A stretch of DNA of 14,501 nt from NCBI GenBank assembly GCA_030590275.1, contig JAUUYV010000005.1:1-14501 (forward strand), read 5' to 3'. The translations under genes were made by a program, and so were the position numbers. The notes under the pieces were generated by a model. The model was not told where the DNA came from, made no database searches, and was given only the letters and a program-made list of their open reading frames with translations. Of the stretch, positions 1 to 7,513 are shown piece after piece. The DNA comes from Porticoccaceae bacterium. Lineage in GTDB: Bacteria > Pseudomonadota > Gammaproteobacteria > Pseudomonadales > Porticoccaceae. Positions within the stretch are counted from its first letter, which is position 1, and each line of letters starts with the position of its first letter.

Positions 1-2147
1 AAGAGTTCGCGAATCGGAGTAAATATACCCGTGTACGTCGCGGGGTTAGAACGCGGTGTGCGGCCAATAGGGCTTTGGTCGATGTCTACACACTTATCGA
101 GTAGTTCCAGTCCGGTGATGCTTTGGTGAGGTGCGGGTTTGAGAGTCGTCGCTCGGTTAAGTGCTGTTGCAGCCAGCGGGTACAGGGTTTCGTTAATCAG
201 GGTTGATTTGCCAGAACCGGAAACACCGGTGATACAGGTGAATAAACCGATGGGAATATTGAGTTCGATGTTCTTTAGATTATTGCCGGAGGCCCCAACA
301 AGTTTCAGACACAGTTTTGGGTTTGGTGGAACGCGTTTCTTGGGTATAGCAATAGCTTTTCGTCCCGACAGGTAGTCACCGGTAATTGATTGCTCCGTAG
401 AAATAATGTCGTCCACGGAGCCCGCCGCCACCACCTGACCACCGTGAATGCCTGCTCCGGGACCGATATCGACCACATAATCGGCGGCGCGAATGGCCTC
501 TTCATCGTGTTCGACCACAATGACGGTATTGCCTATATTTCGTAGACGGGTGAGGGTCTTGAGTAATCGGGCGTTGTCCCGCTGATGTAGACCGATAGAA
601 GGTTCGTCCAGAATATACATGACGCCTACTAATCCAGCACCGATCTGGCTGGCCAGTCGAATGCGTTGGGCTTCCCCGCCTGAGAGGGTGTCGGCGCTGC
701 GATCGAGAGTCAGGTAATTGAGGCCGACATCGACCAGGAAGTGCAGGCGGTCGCGGATTTCCTTGAGAATTCTATCGGCAATTTGTCCTTTCTGACCGGG
801 CAAGCTGAGTTGTTCGTAGTAGTCGGCCAGGTCACCGGTGGTGAGGCGAGTGATCTCAGGCAGACTTTTTTCATCCACATAGACGTGGCGAGCGGCTTTG
901 TTCAGGCGTTGGCCATTGCATTCAGGGCAGGGCTGGGTACTTAGGAACTTGACCAGACCCTCCCGAATCTTTTCGGAATCGGTCTCCCGATAGCGTCGCT
1001 CCATGTTGGGGATGATGCCCTCGAAGGAGTGAGTGCGTTTAAATACTGTTCCCCTGTCATTGACGTAATTGAAAGTGATTTTTTCATCATCGCTGCCAAA
1101 TAAAACGATTTGCTGATGATGGGAGGCAAGTTTGTTAAATGGCGTGTCGATATCGAAGTTGTAGTGTTCGGCCAGCGAGGTCAGCATGTTGTAATAAAAT
1201 AAATTTCTCCGATCCCATCCTCGAATTGCCCCTTCCGAGATACAGGCTTCTGGGTGCTGGACCACTCTATCCACGTCAAAAAACTGGCGTAGGCCCAGGC
1301 CGTCACAGCTTGGGCAGGCGCCGGATGGATTGTTAAAAGAAAAAACTCGAGGTTCCAGTTCCTTGATGCTGTAGTTGCATACTGGGCAGGCAAAACGCGC
1401 GGAAAACACATGCTCGGATTTGTTATCTGCGTCCATGTAGCTGATAGTTGCCAATCCTTCTGACAACTCCAGTGTGGTTTCCACAGATTCCGCCAGGCGC
1501 AACTGGATGTCTGGCTTTACCTTGATGCGATCGACCACCACCTCGATGGTATGTTTTTTATTCTTTTCCAGTTTTGGTAGATCGTCGAGCTCGCAGACCG
1601 TGCCATCGATACGCGCACGAATAAAGCCTTTACTGCGCAATTTTTCAAAAAGCTGGAGGTGTTCGCCTTTTCTGTCCCTGACAAGTGGGGCGAGCAGAAG
1701 CAGCCGGGTTCCTTCTTCAATGCTTAAGATATGGTCGACCATCTCGCTAATGGTCTGGGCTGCCAATGGGCGCTGGTGTTCTGGGCAGCGGGGTTCTCCT
1801 GCCCGTGCGTAGAGTAAACGCAGATAGTCGTAGATTTCGGTGATGGTGCCGACGGTAGAGCGGGGATTGTGGGAGGTCGACTTTTGTTCGATGGAGATAG
1901 CGGGAGATAGACCTTCAATATGGTCCATATCCGGTTTTTCCATGATAGATAGAAACTGCCGGGCGTAGGCAGATAGTGATTCAACGTAACGACGCTGTCC
2001 TTCAGCGTATAGCGTATCGAAGGCGAGAGAAGATTTGCCTGAACCGGAAAGTCCGGTGATCACAATCAGTTTATCACGGGGTAAATCGAGATCGATGTTT
2101 TTCAGGTTGTGGGTGCGCACCCCGCGGAGATTGATGGACTTAATAAT
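1..2147 (-). CDS. uvrA: UvrABC excinuclease subunit A, 3' end outside window
   Basis: UvrA is the damage-recognition ATPase of nucleotide excision repair; as a dimer it loads UvrB onto distorted DNA in the cytoplasm. About 715 of the usual ~940 codons are present and the frame is open from end to end (I checked it at several points). Visible motifs: Walker A1 GLSGSGKSS (residues 32-40), C4 zinc site Cys254/257/278/281, ABC signature LSGGEAQR (488-495), Walker B LDEP (513-516) and Walker A2 GVSGSGKS (641-648). The window ends just after the FTPIREL segment. Between the upstream in-frame TAG (2192-2190) and the conserved N-terminus there is no ATG or GTG. I chose ATT at 2147 because GGGAG (2159-2155) lies 7 bases upstream and the next ATT (2144) aligns with E. 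coli Met1. TTG at 2165 is the alternative, but it has no Shine-Dalgarno sequence. The family identity is certain; the start is not. Confidence 0.97.
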   Translation of the reverse strand, partial: MIKSINLRGVRTHNLKNIDLDLPRDKLIVITGLSGSGKSSLAFDTLYAEGQRRYVESLSAYARQFLSIMEKPDMDHIEGLSPAISIEQKSTSHNPRSTVGTITEIYDYLRLLYARAGEPRCPEHQRPLAAQTISEMVDHILSIEEGTRLLLLAPLVRDRKGEHLQLFEKLRSKGFIRARIDGTVCELDDLPKLEKNKKHTIEVVVDRIKVKPDIQLRLAESVETTLELSEGLATISYMDADNKSEHVFSARFACPVCNYSIKELEPRVFSFNNPSGACPSCDGLGLRQFFDVDRVVQHPEACISEGAIRGWDRRNLFYYNMLTSLAEHYNFDIDTPFNKLASHHQQIVLFGSDDEKITFNYVNDRGTVFKRTHSFEGIIPNMERRYRETDSEKIREGLVKFLSTQPCPECNGQRLNKAARHVYVDEKSLPEITRLTTGDLADYYEQLSLPGQKGQIADRILKEIRDRLHFLVDVGLNYLTLDRSADTLSGGEAQRIRLASQIGAGLVGVMYILDEPSIGLHQRDNARLLKTLTRLRNIGNTVIVVEHDEEAIRAADYVVDIGPGAGIHGGQVVAAGSVDDIISTEQSITGDYLSGRKAIAIPKKRVPPNPKLCLKLVGASGNNLKNIELNIPIGLFTCITGVSGSGKSTLINETLYPLAATALNRATTLKPAPHQSITGLELLDKCVDIDQSPIGRTPRSNPATYTGIFTPIREL

Positions 2148-2154
2148 TGGAAGT

Positions 2155-2159
2155 CTCCC
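2155..2159 (-). promoter_or_regulatory. Ribosome binding site of uvrA
   Basis: GGGAG on the minus strand lies 7 bases before ATT 2147 and 10 bases before ATT 2144. It falls inside the reading frame that would follow from TTG 2165, which argues for initiation at an ATT codon rather than at TTG. Confidence 0.55.
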
Positions 2160-2197
2160 AGACAAGCAGTAGGCAAACCCGAAATTGTACTAGCGCT

Positions 2198-2214
2198 TGT
2201 GGCTGGGGGCCACA
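2198..2214. repeat. Short GC-rich hairpin between dehydratase and uvrA
   Basis: TGTGGC and GCCACA form a perfect 6-bp stem around a 5-base loop. No T-tract follows on either strand, so it is not a convincing terminator. It is the only clear structure in the 180-bp gap 2148-2327, where I could not pick a convincing -35/-10 pair for uvrA. Confidence 0.4.
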
Positions 2215-2327
2215 CTAATCGACTGGCACGAGAGTACAGGCCTGATTTTATTCCAGGGGAGGGGCTTAAGGCGGTGTTTTTCTCTATGTCGTCGAACCAG
2301 CCTGGTAGACTATGGCGTTAATCGGAG

Positions 2328-4376
2328 TTACTGGCTTGATGTCAGCAAATGATTGGTTGGCGTCTTTTCGTATAAAAGGTCACTGATATCGTCTGTGGGA
2401 AGATAGGATATTGCACTACTGTTTTCCAGTAGTTGACGGACAGTGACGTAATCTTTAGTGCTAAATGCTGTTTCGATCTGTTCCAACAAAGGTGTTAATG
2501 AGGCCCAATTGATAGTTGTTTCTTCAGCGCGCAGGATCTTGGGGTGTTGAGTGGTGTAAACATTCTCTCCTATTAAAAGCTCTTCATAGAGCTTTTCTCC
2601 TGGACGGAGTCCAGTATGTTCTATCTCAATGTCTCCTTCAGAGGTGTTTGTATCTTTTACCACCAGACCAGAGAGCTGGATTAATTTTCTCGCGAGTTCA
2701 TCAATTTTTATGGGTTGTCCCATGTCGAGAACAAAAACGTCACCACCATTTCCGAGAGAACCGGCCTGTATAACCAATTGGGCAGCTTCTGGTATGGTCA
2801 TAAAGTAGCGAATAATATCCGGGTGCGTCACCGTAACTGGACCGCCGGTTCTTATTTGTTCACGAAATTTCGGAATGACAGAGCCTGATGATTCCAGCAC
2901 ATTCCCAAACCGGACCATGGTGAATTGCGTGCGATTGATAACTCTTGTCTCTGGACTCAAACCAAACTTCCCTGCGTCATAAAAAGTTAGGGATGGCTCC
3001 ACGCTTACAGCCTGTAAAATGAGTTCAGATATGCGTTTTGTCGCACCCATCATGTTACCTGGGCGTACTGCCTTGTCGGTAGAAATTAGTACAAAGCTTT
3101 CAACCTGGTTAAGGATGGCTGACTCAGCCGCGTAGAGCGTGCCCAGAACGTTATTTTTAAATCCTTCATAACTGTTGTGTTCAACCAGGGGCACATGTTT
3201 ATAGGCAGCGGCGTGATAGATGGTTTGAACGGAAAATTTCCGGATCGTGTCGTTGAGTCGTTGTGGCTGAGTGACCGAGCCAAGGATGGATATGATTTCT
3301 ATGGTGTCGTTTGCGAACTGGTAAATACCTTTTAGTTCTTCACCAATCCGGTAAAGATTGTATTCCGAGTTCTCAAAGAGTATCAGGCGCTTTGGGCCTG
3401 CGGAGATGATTTGCCGGCATAGCTCCCCACCGATGGAGCCGCCTGCTCCGGTGACCAGTACAGATTTGTTTTCGATGCAGGGAGCAAAGAGCTCTGGGTT
3501 TGCGGGTATTGGGTCGCGACCCAGGATATCGTCGATACTAATATCCCGAATACTAGCGATCTGGACCTTGCCTTGCGCGATCTCCTCCATGCTAGGCATG
3601 GTTTTAATGCTGATTCCAAAAGGTTCAAACTTTTCGATGATCTGTTTTCTTCGTTGGTGGCTGGCCGACGGGATAGCCAGCAGAATTTCTTTAGCTCCTT
3701 TGGCAGACATTAAATGATCAATTTGTTCGGGGTTATAGACGCGGACTCCGGCAATGATTTTTTTCTGCAGTTCCTGATTATCGTCAATAAAAGCGACCAC
3801 TCGATATTGGTAGCCTTGTTTCAGAGCCGCCAATAATTGACGTCCCGCTATTCCTGCACCGTAGATAGTGACTGGATCACCTCGACTGGGGGGGCGGTTA
3901 GGCCTTGCGATACTCGTAAGGAGCGATGACAGGGAGTCTCCATGGAGCCATTTTCCAATCCAGTATCGGCTGGTTGTCATAATCGCGGCGCTCAAGGCCC
4001 ACCATATGATAGGGATTGACCGCGGCAGAAAGGGGTCTGCGGGCAGCAGGAATACGATAATAAGAAAGGTGCCGAGCCCAAGGGTTATCGCTCTGACAAT
4101 AGAGCCGGTTACTTCTATACCATTAAAACGGTTGATGGTGCTGTAAAGGTTGCTCTGTATCAGAAAGGGGAACACGGCCAATGGCACAAACAGGTAAAGC
4201 CAGGCGATGGAATGCTGCTGAAATGGGGTCTGGGCAAGAGCTACCGAGAGGAATTCGGCAGGACCAAGGCGGATAATAAACGCAGCGCTCAATGCGAACC
4301 ACAAAATAGAGAGGTCAGAGGATATGATTAAAATGCGCTTCCAGCTTCTAGGTAGACTAATTAGCCAGTTTTTCAT
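2328..4376 (-). CDS. Membrane-bound NDP-sugar 4,6-dehydratase, WbpM/PglF/FlaA1 family
   Basis: Enzymes of this family use NAD+ to convert UDP-GlcNAc (or a related sugar nucleotide) to a 4-keto-6-deoxy intermediate for O-antigen, capsule or protein glycans. The 682 residues match the long membrane-anchored form. There are about four hydrophobic N-terminal segments (roughly residues 15-35, 55-75, 90-112, 118-138), a first Rossmann region with IYGAGIAGRQL (171-181), and the catalytic extended SDR domain with TGAGGSIGGE (309-318). The family's Thr-Asp and Met-x3-Lys catalytic residues are Thr433, Asp434, Met443 and Lys447. GLRPGEKLYEELL (589-601) is also typical. Relative to my memory of P. aeruginosa WbpM, an insert of about 17 residues lies near 463-480. 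No Shine-Dalgarno precedes ATG 4376; two overlapping mini-ORFs end on it. No other glycan gene is adjacent, so the exact substrate cannot be told. The family is certain; UDP-GlcNAc is an inference. Confidence 0.93.
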   Translation of the reverse strand: MKNWLISLPRSWKRILIISSDLSILWFALSAAFIIRLGPAEFLSVALAQTPFQQHSIAWLYLFVPLAVFPFLIQSNLYSTINRFNGIEVTGSIVRAITLGLGTFLIIVFLLPADPFLPRSIPIIWWALSAAIMTTSRYWIGKWLHGDSLSSLLTSIARPNRPPSRGDPVTIYGAGIAGRQLLAALKQGYQYRVVAFIDDNQELQKKIIAGVRVYNPEQIDHLMSAKGAKEILLAIPSASHQRRKQIIEKFEPFGISIKTMPSMEEIAQGKVQIASIRDISIDDILGRDPIPANPELFAPCIENKSVLVTGAGGSIGGELCRQIISAGPKRLILFENSEYNLYRIGEELKGIYQFANDTIEIISILGSVTQPQRLNDTIRKFSVQTIYHAAAYKHVPLVEHNSYEGFKNNVLGTLYAAESAILNQVESFVLISTDKAVRPGNMMGATKRISELILQAVSVEPSLTFYDAGKFGLSPETRVINRTQFTMVRFGNVLESSGSVIPKFREQIRTGGPVTVTHPDIIRYFMTIPEAAQLVIQAGSLGNGGDVFVLDMGQPIKIDELARKLIQLSGLVVKDTNTSEGDIEIEHTGLRPGEKLYEELLIGENVYTTQHPKILRAEETTINWASLTPLLEQIETAFSTKDYVTVRQLLENSSAISYLPTDDISDLLYEKTPTNHLLTSSQ

Positions 4377-4415
4377 GTATAAGACAGTTTCATAGAGTTT
4401 TCATTATATAGCCCT
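4373..4415 (-). promoter_or_regulatory. Translated-leader candidate: two overlapping mini-ORFs before the dehydratase
   Basis: On the minus strand an AGGG (4415-4412) lies 7 bases before ATG 4404. That ATG opens a 4-codon ORF (MKTL) ending in TGA at 4392-4390, which overlaps ATG 4393. The second ATG opens a 6-codon ORF (MKLSYT) ending in TGA at 4375-4373, which overlaps the dehydratase ATG 4376. Both junctions are ATGA and all three ORFs begin ATGAAA. The main ATG has no purine-rich site of its own, so ribosomes may reach it by reinitiation along the chain. This could be coincidence in a short AT-rich leader. Confidence 0.35.
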
Positions 4416-4549
4416 GATCCTATGATATAACCCAGCGCTGGCGGATGAAAGTAAGGATCTGCCATACCTGAGAACTTAGGTCCCTGAGCTGTCGATACCG
4501 TCACATAATTAGTGCCAGGCTAAAGATTCTGTTGTTGGAGCGAGCAAGC

Positions 4550-4561
4550 CTCTAATTAGAG
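4550..4561. promoter_or_regulatory. Perfect 12-bp palindrome upstream of the yajR -10
   Basis: CTCTAATTAGAG is a perfect palindrome ending 20 bases before the TATAAT at 4582. It occupies the place where a -35 hexamer would be expected, so a bound regulator could stand in for it or block it. I do not recognise the regulator. Confidence 0.35.
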
Positions 4562-4581
4562 AGTAAGTTTCAAAATTGGCA

Positions 4582-4587
4582 TATAAT
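4582..4587 (+). promoter_or_regulatory. -10 element of the yajR promoter
   Basis: A consensus TATAAT sits 41 bases upstream of the yajR ATG. There is no good -35 at 16-18 bases. The -10 is embedded in a small dyad, GGCAT-ATA-ATGCC (4578-4590). Confidence 0.5.
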
Positions 4588-4628
4588 GCCGCTCGAGATT
4601 CCCTGTAGTTATTATTAGCCAACTATTC

Positions 4629-5981
4629 ATGTTAACAAGCCTTGAAACCCGCTCACTAGTGGGGCTCGCCTTTCTTTATGCCACGCGAATGCTAGGCCTT
4701 TTTATGGTCTTGCCGGTATTGGCTCTTTATGCCTCCGATTACGCGGGCGGAAGTGCGCTTACCGTCGGTATCTGTCTCGGTATTTATGGCCTGACGCAAG
4801 GTGTATTACAAATCCCTTTCGGCCTGGCGTCAGATCGCTTTGGTCGCAAGCAATTGATCTTGCTCGGTATGGTGCTATTTGCTGCAGGCAGTGTCATTGC
4901 CGCATTATCAGACAGCATATATGGGATTATGCTGGGTCGAGCCCTGCAGGGTTCGGGCGCTGTTGCCAGCGTTATTATGGCCCTGTTATCTGATTTGACC
5001 CGGGAAGAAAATCGAACTCGAGCGATGGCCTCAGTGGGGGCGAGTATTGGCCTTTCTTTCGCTCTGGCCATGGTGCTGGGGCCGCTGGTCGCATCTCACT
5101 GGGGAATGCCCGCGGTTTTTTGGTTGACCGCGGTGTTATCTGGGCTGGGTATGCTGATATTGCTATTGATTATTCCTAATCCGGCGCTTAATCATCGTGG
5201 TCACGACGTTATTCCACTGCCCACTATGCTGTCTCGAGTATTTCGCGATGGTGAATTATTACGCTTAAATTTGGGTATTTTTGTGCTGCACTTTGCTCAA
5301 ATGGCAACCTGGGTCTCTGTACCTTTATTGCTGGAGCAGGAAATGGGGCTCGCTCGGGAGAGCCATTGGTATCTATATCTGCTAACGATGGGTGGCGGTT
5401 TTGTTTTGATGGTGCCATTCATCTGGTACGGTGAAACCCGACGGAAGATGAAACCTGTATTTGTGGGGGCCGTTGCAATACTTGCGGTTTCCGAGTTGAT
5501 AATGACTCGCGCTGATGATGAGCTATTTATTATGGTGGTGGGCCTGCTAGTGTTCTTTATGGCTTTTAATTTACTTGAAGCATCATTGCCATCCCTGGTC
5601 AGCAAGATTAGTCCCGCTGGGAGTAAGGGTACTGCAATGGGGGTTTATTCTACTAGCCAGTTTTTAGGCGCTTTTGGTGGAGGGATGGTTGGCGGATTAT
5701 TGGCACATAACTTCGGTTTGACCTCGGTGTTCTGGGCGGCTTTAGTGGGTACCCTGGTGTGGTTGGTGGCAGCATTTTCGATGGCGGCTCCGCGCTATCT
5801 GCGTAGCCTCACCCTGGAACATGGGGAGAATGAGAAAATTGAGATCGACGAGTTACTTGGCGTCGTTTCGGGAGTGGAAGATGTGGTGCATATCCCGAGT
5901 CATAATGTGACTTATATAAAAGTCGATGATGAACGCCTGGATAGTGCCCACCTGGAACGAGTTGTTGGCCGTCCCCTATAA
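4629..5981 (+). CDS. yajR: Major facilitator superfamily transporter, YajR-like with C-terminal YAM domain
   Basis: This 450-residue inner-membrane protein has the length and layout of E. coli YajR (~454 residues): about 12 hydrophobic segments, then a soluble ferredoxin-like C-terminal domain (about residues 398-450, including SGVEDVVHIPSHNVTYIKVD). MFS motif A is visible as GLASDRFGRK (65-74), and the segments LGRALQGSGAVAS, MALLSDLTREENRT and GTAMGVYSTSQFLGAFGGG closely follow YajR. It is presumably a proton-coupled drug or metabolite exporter; the natural substrate of the family is unclear and cannot be read here. ATG 4629 is kept because the next in-frame ATG (4689) would cut into the first membrane helix, although no clear Shine-Dalgarno precedes 4629. 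An MFS gene between uvrA and ssb is a familiar arrangement in Pseudomonas. Confidence 0.9.
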   Translation: MLTSLETRSLVGLAFLYATRMLGLFMVLPVLALYASDYAGGSALTVGICLGIYGLTQGVLQIPFGLASDRFGRKQLILLGMVLFAAGSVIAALSDSIYGIMLGRALQGSGAVASVIMALLSDLTREENRTRAMASVGASIGLSFALAMVLGPLVASHWGMPAVFWLTAVLSGLGMLILLLIIPNPALNHRGHDVIPLPTMLSRVFRDGELLRLNLGIFVLHFAQMATWVSVPLLLEQEMGLARESHWYLYLLTMGGGFVLMVPFIWYGETRRKMKPVFVGAVAILAVSELIMTRADDELFIMVVGLLVFFMAFNLLEASLPSLVSKISPAGSKGTAMGVYSTSQFLGAFGGGMVGGLLAHNFGLTSVFWAALVGTLVWLVAAFSMAAPRYLRSLTLEHGENEKIEIDELLGVVSGVEDVVHIPSHNVTYIKVDDERLDSAHLERVVGRPL

Positions 5982-6005
5982 TTCTTCTTCGCTGACAATT
6001 CCCTC

Positions 6006-6034
6006 TTGGCGTGTTCAAAGTCGCGGAGTAAACT
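6006..6034 (+). promoter_or_regulatory. Candidate sigma-70 promoter of ssb
   Basis: TTGGCG (6006-6011) and TAAACT (6029-6034) are separated by 17 bases, each matching four of six consensus positions. The -10 ends 35 bases before the ssb ATG. No LexA-type CTGT-N8-ACAG box overlaps it. Confidence 0.4.
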
Positions 6035-6069
6035 GCGGGCTCATAAAGAATTGAATAAGGAGTTTGGTC

Positions 6070-6564
6070 ATGGCTCGGGGCGTTAACAAAGTCATACTAG
6101 TCGGTAATTTGGGGCAAGACCCCGAAACTCGGTATATGCCAAGTGGCGGTGCTGTCACCAATCTTAGTATTGCTACCAGTGAGTCCTGGAAGGACAAGCA
6201 ATCTGGCGAGCAAAAAGAGCGCACGGAGTGGCATCGGGTGGTGTTTTTCAACCGTCTGGCTGAAATTGCCGGGGAATACCTTAAAAAGGGTTCTAAGGTG
6301 TATGTTGAGGGGTCCTTACGCACTCGCGAGTGGGAAAAAGACGGTATTAAGCGTTACAGCACTGAAATTGTTGCTAGCGAAATGCAGATGCTTGATAGCC
6401 GTGGAGCAGGGGGGGGCGATTATGCTTCGTCCTATGATAAGCAGGGTGCTGGACAACAATCTACAGGACAGCCGTCTTCCGGACAACAAGGTGGTGGATC
6501 ACCACCGATGCAGCAAGCTCCAGCAGGCAATTTTGATAACTTTGACGATGATATTCCCTTCTAG
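6070..6564 (+). CDS. ssb: Single-stranded DNA-binding protein
   Basis: SSB coats single-stranded DNA in replication, recombination and repair and recruits partner proteins through its C-terminal tip. The 164-residue product has the OB fold at about residues 1-112 ([19 protein letters not shown], then [13 protein letters not shown] and [19 protein letters not shown]). A flexible Gly/Gln/Ser/Pro-rich linker with repeated GQQ/GQP steps follows, ending in the acidic tip NFDDDIPF that binds partners. ATG 6070 is chosen over the in-frame TTG 6064 because AAGGAG (6057-6062) is 7 bases before ATG but only 1 base before TTG. It lies 88 bp downstream of yajR on the same strand. Length and sequence are typical of gammaproteobacteria. 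Confidence 0.97.
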   Translation: MARGVNKVILVGNLGQDPETRYMPSGGAVTNLSIATSESWKDKQSGEQKERTEWHRVVFFNRLAEIAGEYLKKGSKVYVEGSLRTREWEKDGIKRYSTEIVASEMQMLDSRGAGGGDYASSYDKQGAGQQSTGQPSSGQQGGGSPPMQQAPAGNFDNFDDDIPF

Positions 6565-6711
6565 GGATTACCATTGCTTGTGATGTAAAGTTTTAGCTTG
6601 AAGACTCTTTTTAACGGACACTCAACTTAACAGGGTGCCCAATATTGTGTTGGGAGAAGGGGTGTTCAAAGAGCGATTTTGTAACCATTCGAATATATTA
6701 AGGGGAATTTT

Positions 6712-7305
6712 GTGAGTACTAATCTTACCTGGCACGAGTCGGTCATTACCAAACAAGATAGAGCCAAGCGCAAAGAGCAGAAGCCCTGCGTTATCTGGTT
6801 TACGGGTTTGAGTGGTGCGGGTAAATCCACTATTGCCAATGCTCTAGAGCATGCGCTGTTTGAACAGGGACGCCATTGCTATTTGCTGGATGGAGACAAT
6901 GTTCGCCATGGTCTAAATGGGGACCTTGGTTTTAGCAACGAGGACCGAGTTGAAAATATTCGACGTATTGGAGAAGCAGCTAAGTTGTTTGTCGATGCGG
7001 GTTTGATAGCGATGACTGCTTTTATTTCACCTTTTCGTACTGAGCGCCAGATGGCACGAGACCTGGTAGACGATGATGAGTTTATCGAAGTCCATGTCTC
7101 AACCTCGATAGACGTTTGCGAACAGCGCGATCCGAAAGGACTTTATAAGAAGGCCCGCGCTGGTGAAATACCTAATTTTACTGGTATCGATTCGGACTAC
7201 GAAGCACCGGAGAATCCAGAAATATTACTCGACGCTGGTGCCCACGATATCGAGGCCTGCGTACAGCAGGTGCTCGATTATTTAAAAGGACGTCAGATGA
7301 TTTGA
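6712..7305 (+). CDS. cysC: Adenylylsulfate (APS) kinase
   Basis: CysC phosphorylates adenosine 5'-phosphosulfate with ATP to give PAPS, used for cysteine synthesis or as sulfate donor for sulfotransferases. The 197 residues (E. coli about 201) show the P-loop GLSGAGKS (32-39), DGDNVRHGL (60-68), FISPFR (104-109) with the serine that is phosphorylated in E. coli CysC, and the [12 protein letters not shown] and [17 protein letters not shown] segments of the APS site. The start is GTG, with AGGGG (6701-6705) 6 bases upstream. It is a stand-alone kinase, not fused to ATP sulfurylase, and no cysD, cysN, cysH or sulfotransferase is in the window. A role in envelope sulfation is possible but unsupported here. 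The 147 bp between ssb and this gene hold no clear terminator. Confidence 0.96.
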   Translation: MSTNLTWHESVITKQDRAKRKEQKPCVIWFTGLSGAGKSTIANALEHALFEQGRHCYLLDGDNVRHGLNGDLGFSNEDRVENIRRIGEAAKLFVDAGLIAMTAFISPFRTERQMARDLVDDDEFIEVHVSTSIDVCEQRDPKGLYKKARAGEIPNFTGIDSDYEAPENPEILLDAGAHDIEACVQQVLDYLKGRQMI

Positions 7306-7385
7306 GGTTTCCCGGGAAGTGGGAATTCTGGTGAAACTGGAGAATGGAAGTTGCAGAAACTGATTCTCACCTGCCCGCTTTAGGT

Positions 7386-7408
7386 CTTAGCTAAGAGAAA
7401 GAGCTAAG
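7386..7408. repeat. 7-bp inverted repeat between cysC and fabB
   Basis: CTTAGCT (7386-7392) and AGCTAAG (7402-7408) flank a 9-base purine-rich loop in the convergent gap 7306-7513. No T-run follows on either strand, so an intrinsic terminator is doubtful, though its place between two converging genes would suit one. Confidence 0.4.
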
Positions 7409-7414
7409 GGGGAG

Positions 7415-7438
7415 GCGAGTAGGCGAGTAGTCGAGTAG
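7415..7438. repeat. Tandem 8-bp repeat, three units
   Basis: Two exact copies of GCGAGTAG are followed by TCGAGTAG, and a further decayed stretch (TAAGGTAGCGAA) comes after. The array is in non-coding DNA downstream of both cysC and fabB. Confidence 0.75.
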
Positions 7439-7513
7439 TAAGGTAGCGAATACAAACAAGAAGAAGTGCTATCCCTACTTGATGTTAATGGCCTGGTAAC
7501 AAGCGTCTGCAGG

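Noticed and set aside
1..2147. Suspicion that uvrA is broken, because only short open frames are obvious on the minus strand
   Set aside because: Codon-by-codon checks near 3-40, 600-633, 990-1004, 1300-1391, 1683-1736 and 2030-2147 all fall in one frame with UvrA motifs. It looks fragmented only because it has no stop inside the window and no ATG start.
2109..2321. 70-codon plus-strand open frame across the uvrA start and the gap before the dehydratase
   Set aside because: It begins antisense to conserved uvrA sequence, resembles no family, and has no promoter or Shine-Dalgarno.
4432..4441. CCAGCGCTGG 10-bp palindrome upstream of the dehydratase
   Set aside because: It is short and isolated, and I could not tie it to a promoter element or known operator.
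6143..6583. 146-codon open frame overlapping ssb in another plus-strand frame
   Set aside because: It lies almost wholly inside the well-supported ssb frame, has no Shine-Dalgarno or recognisable domain, and its open state follows from ssb codon usage.
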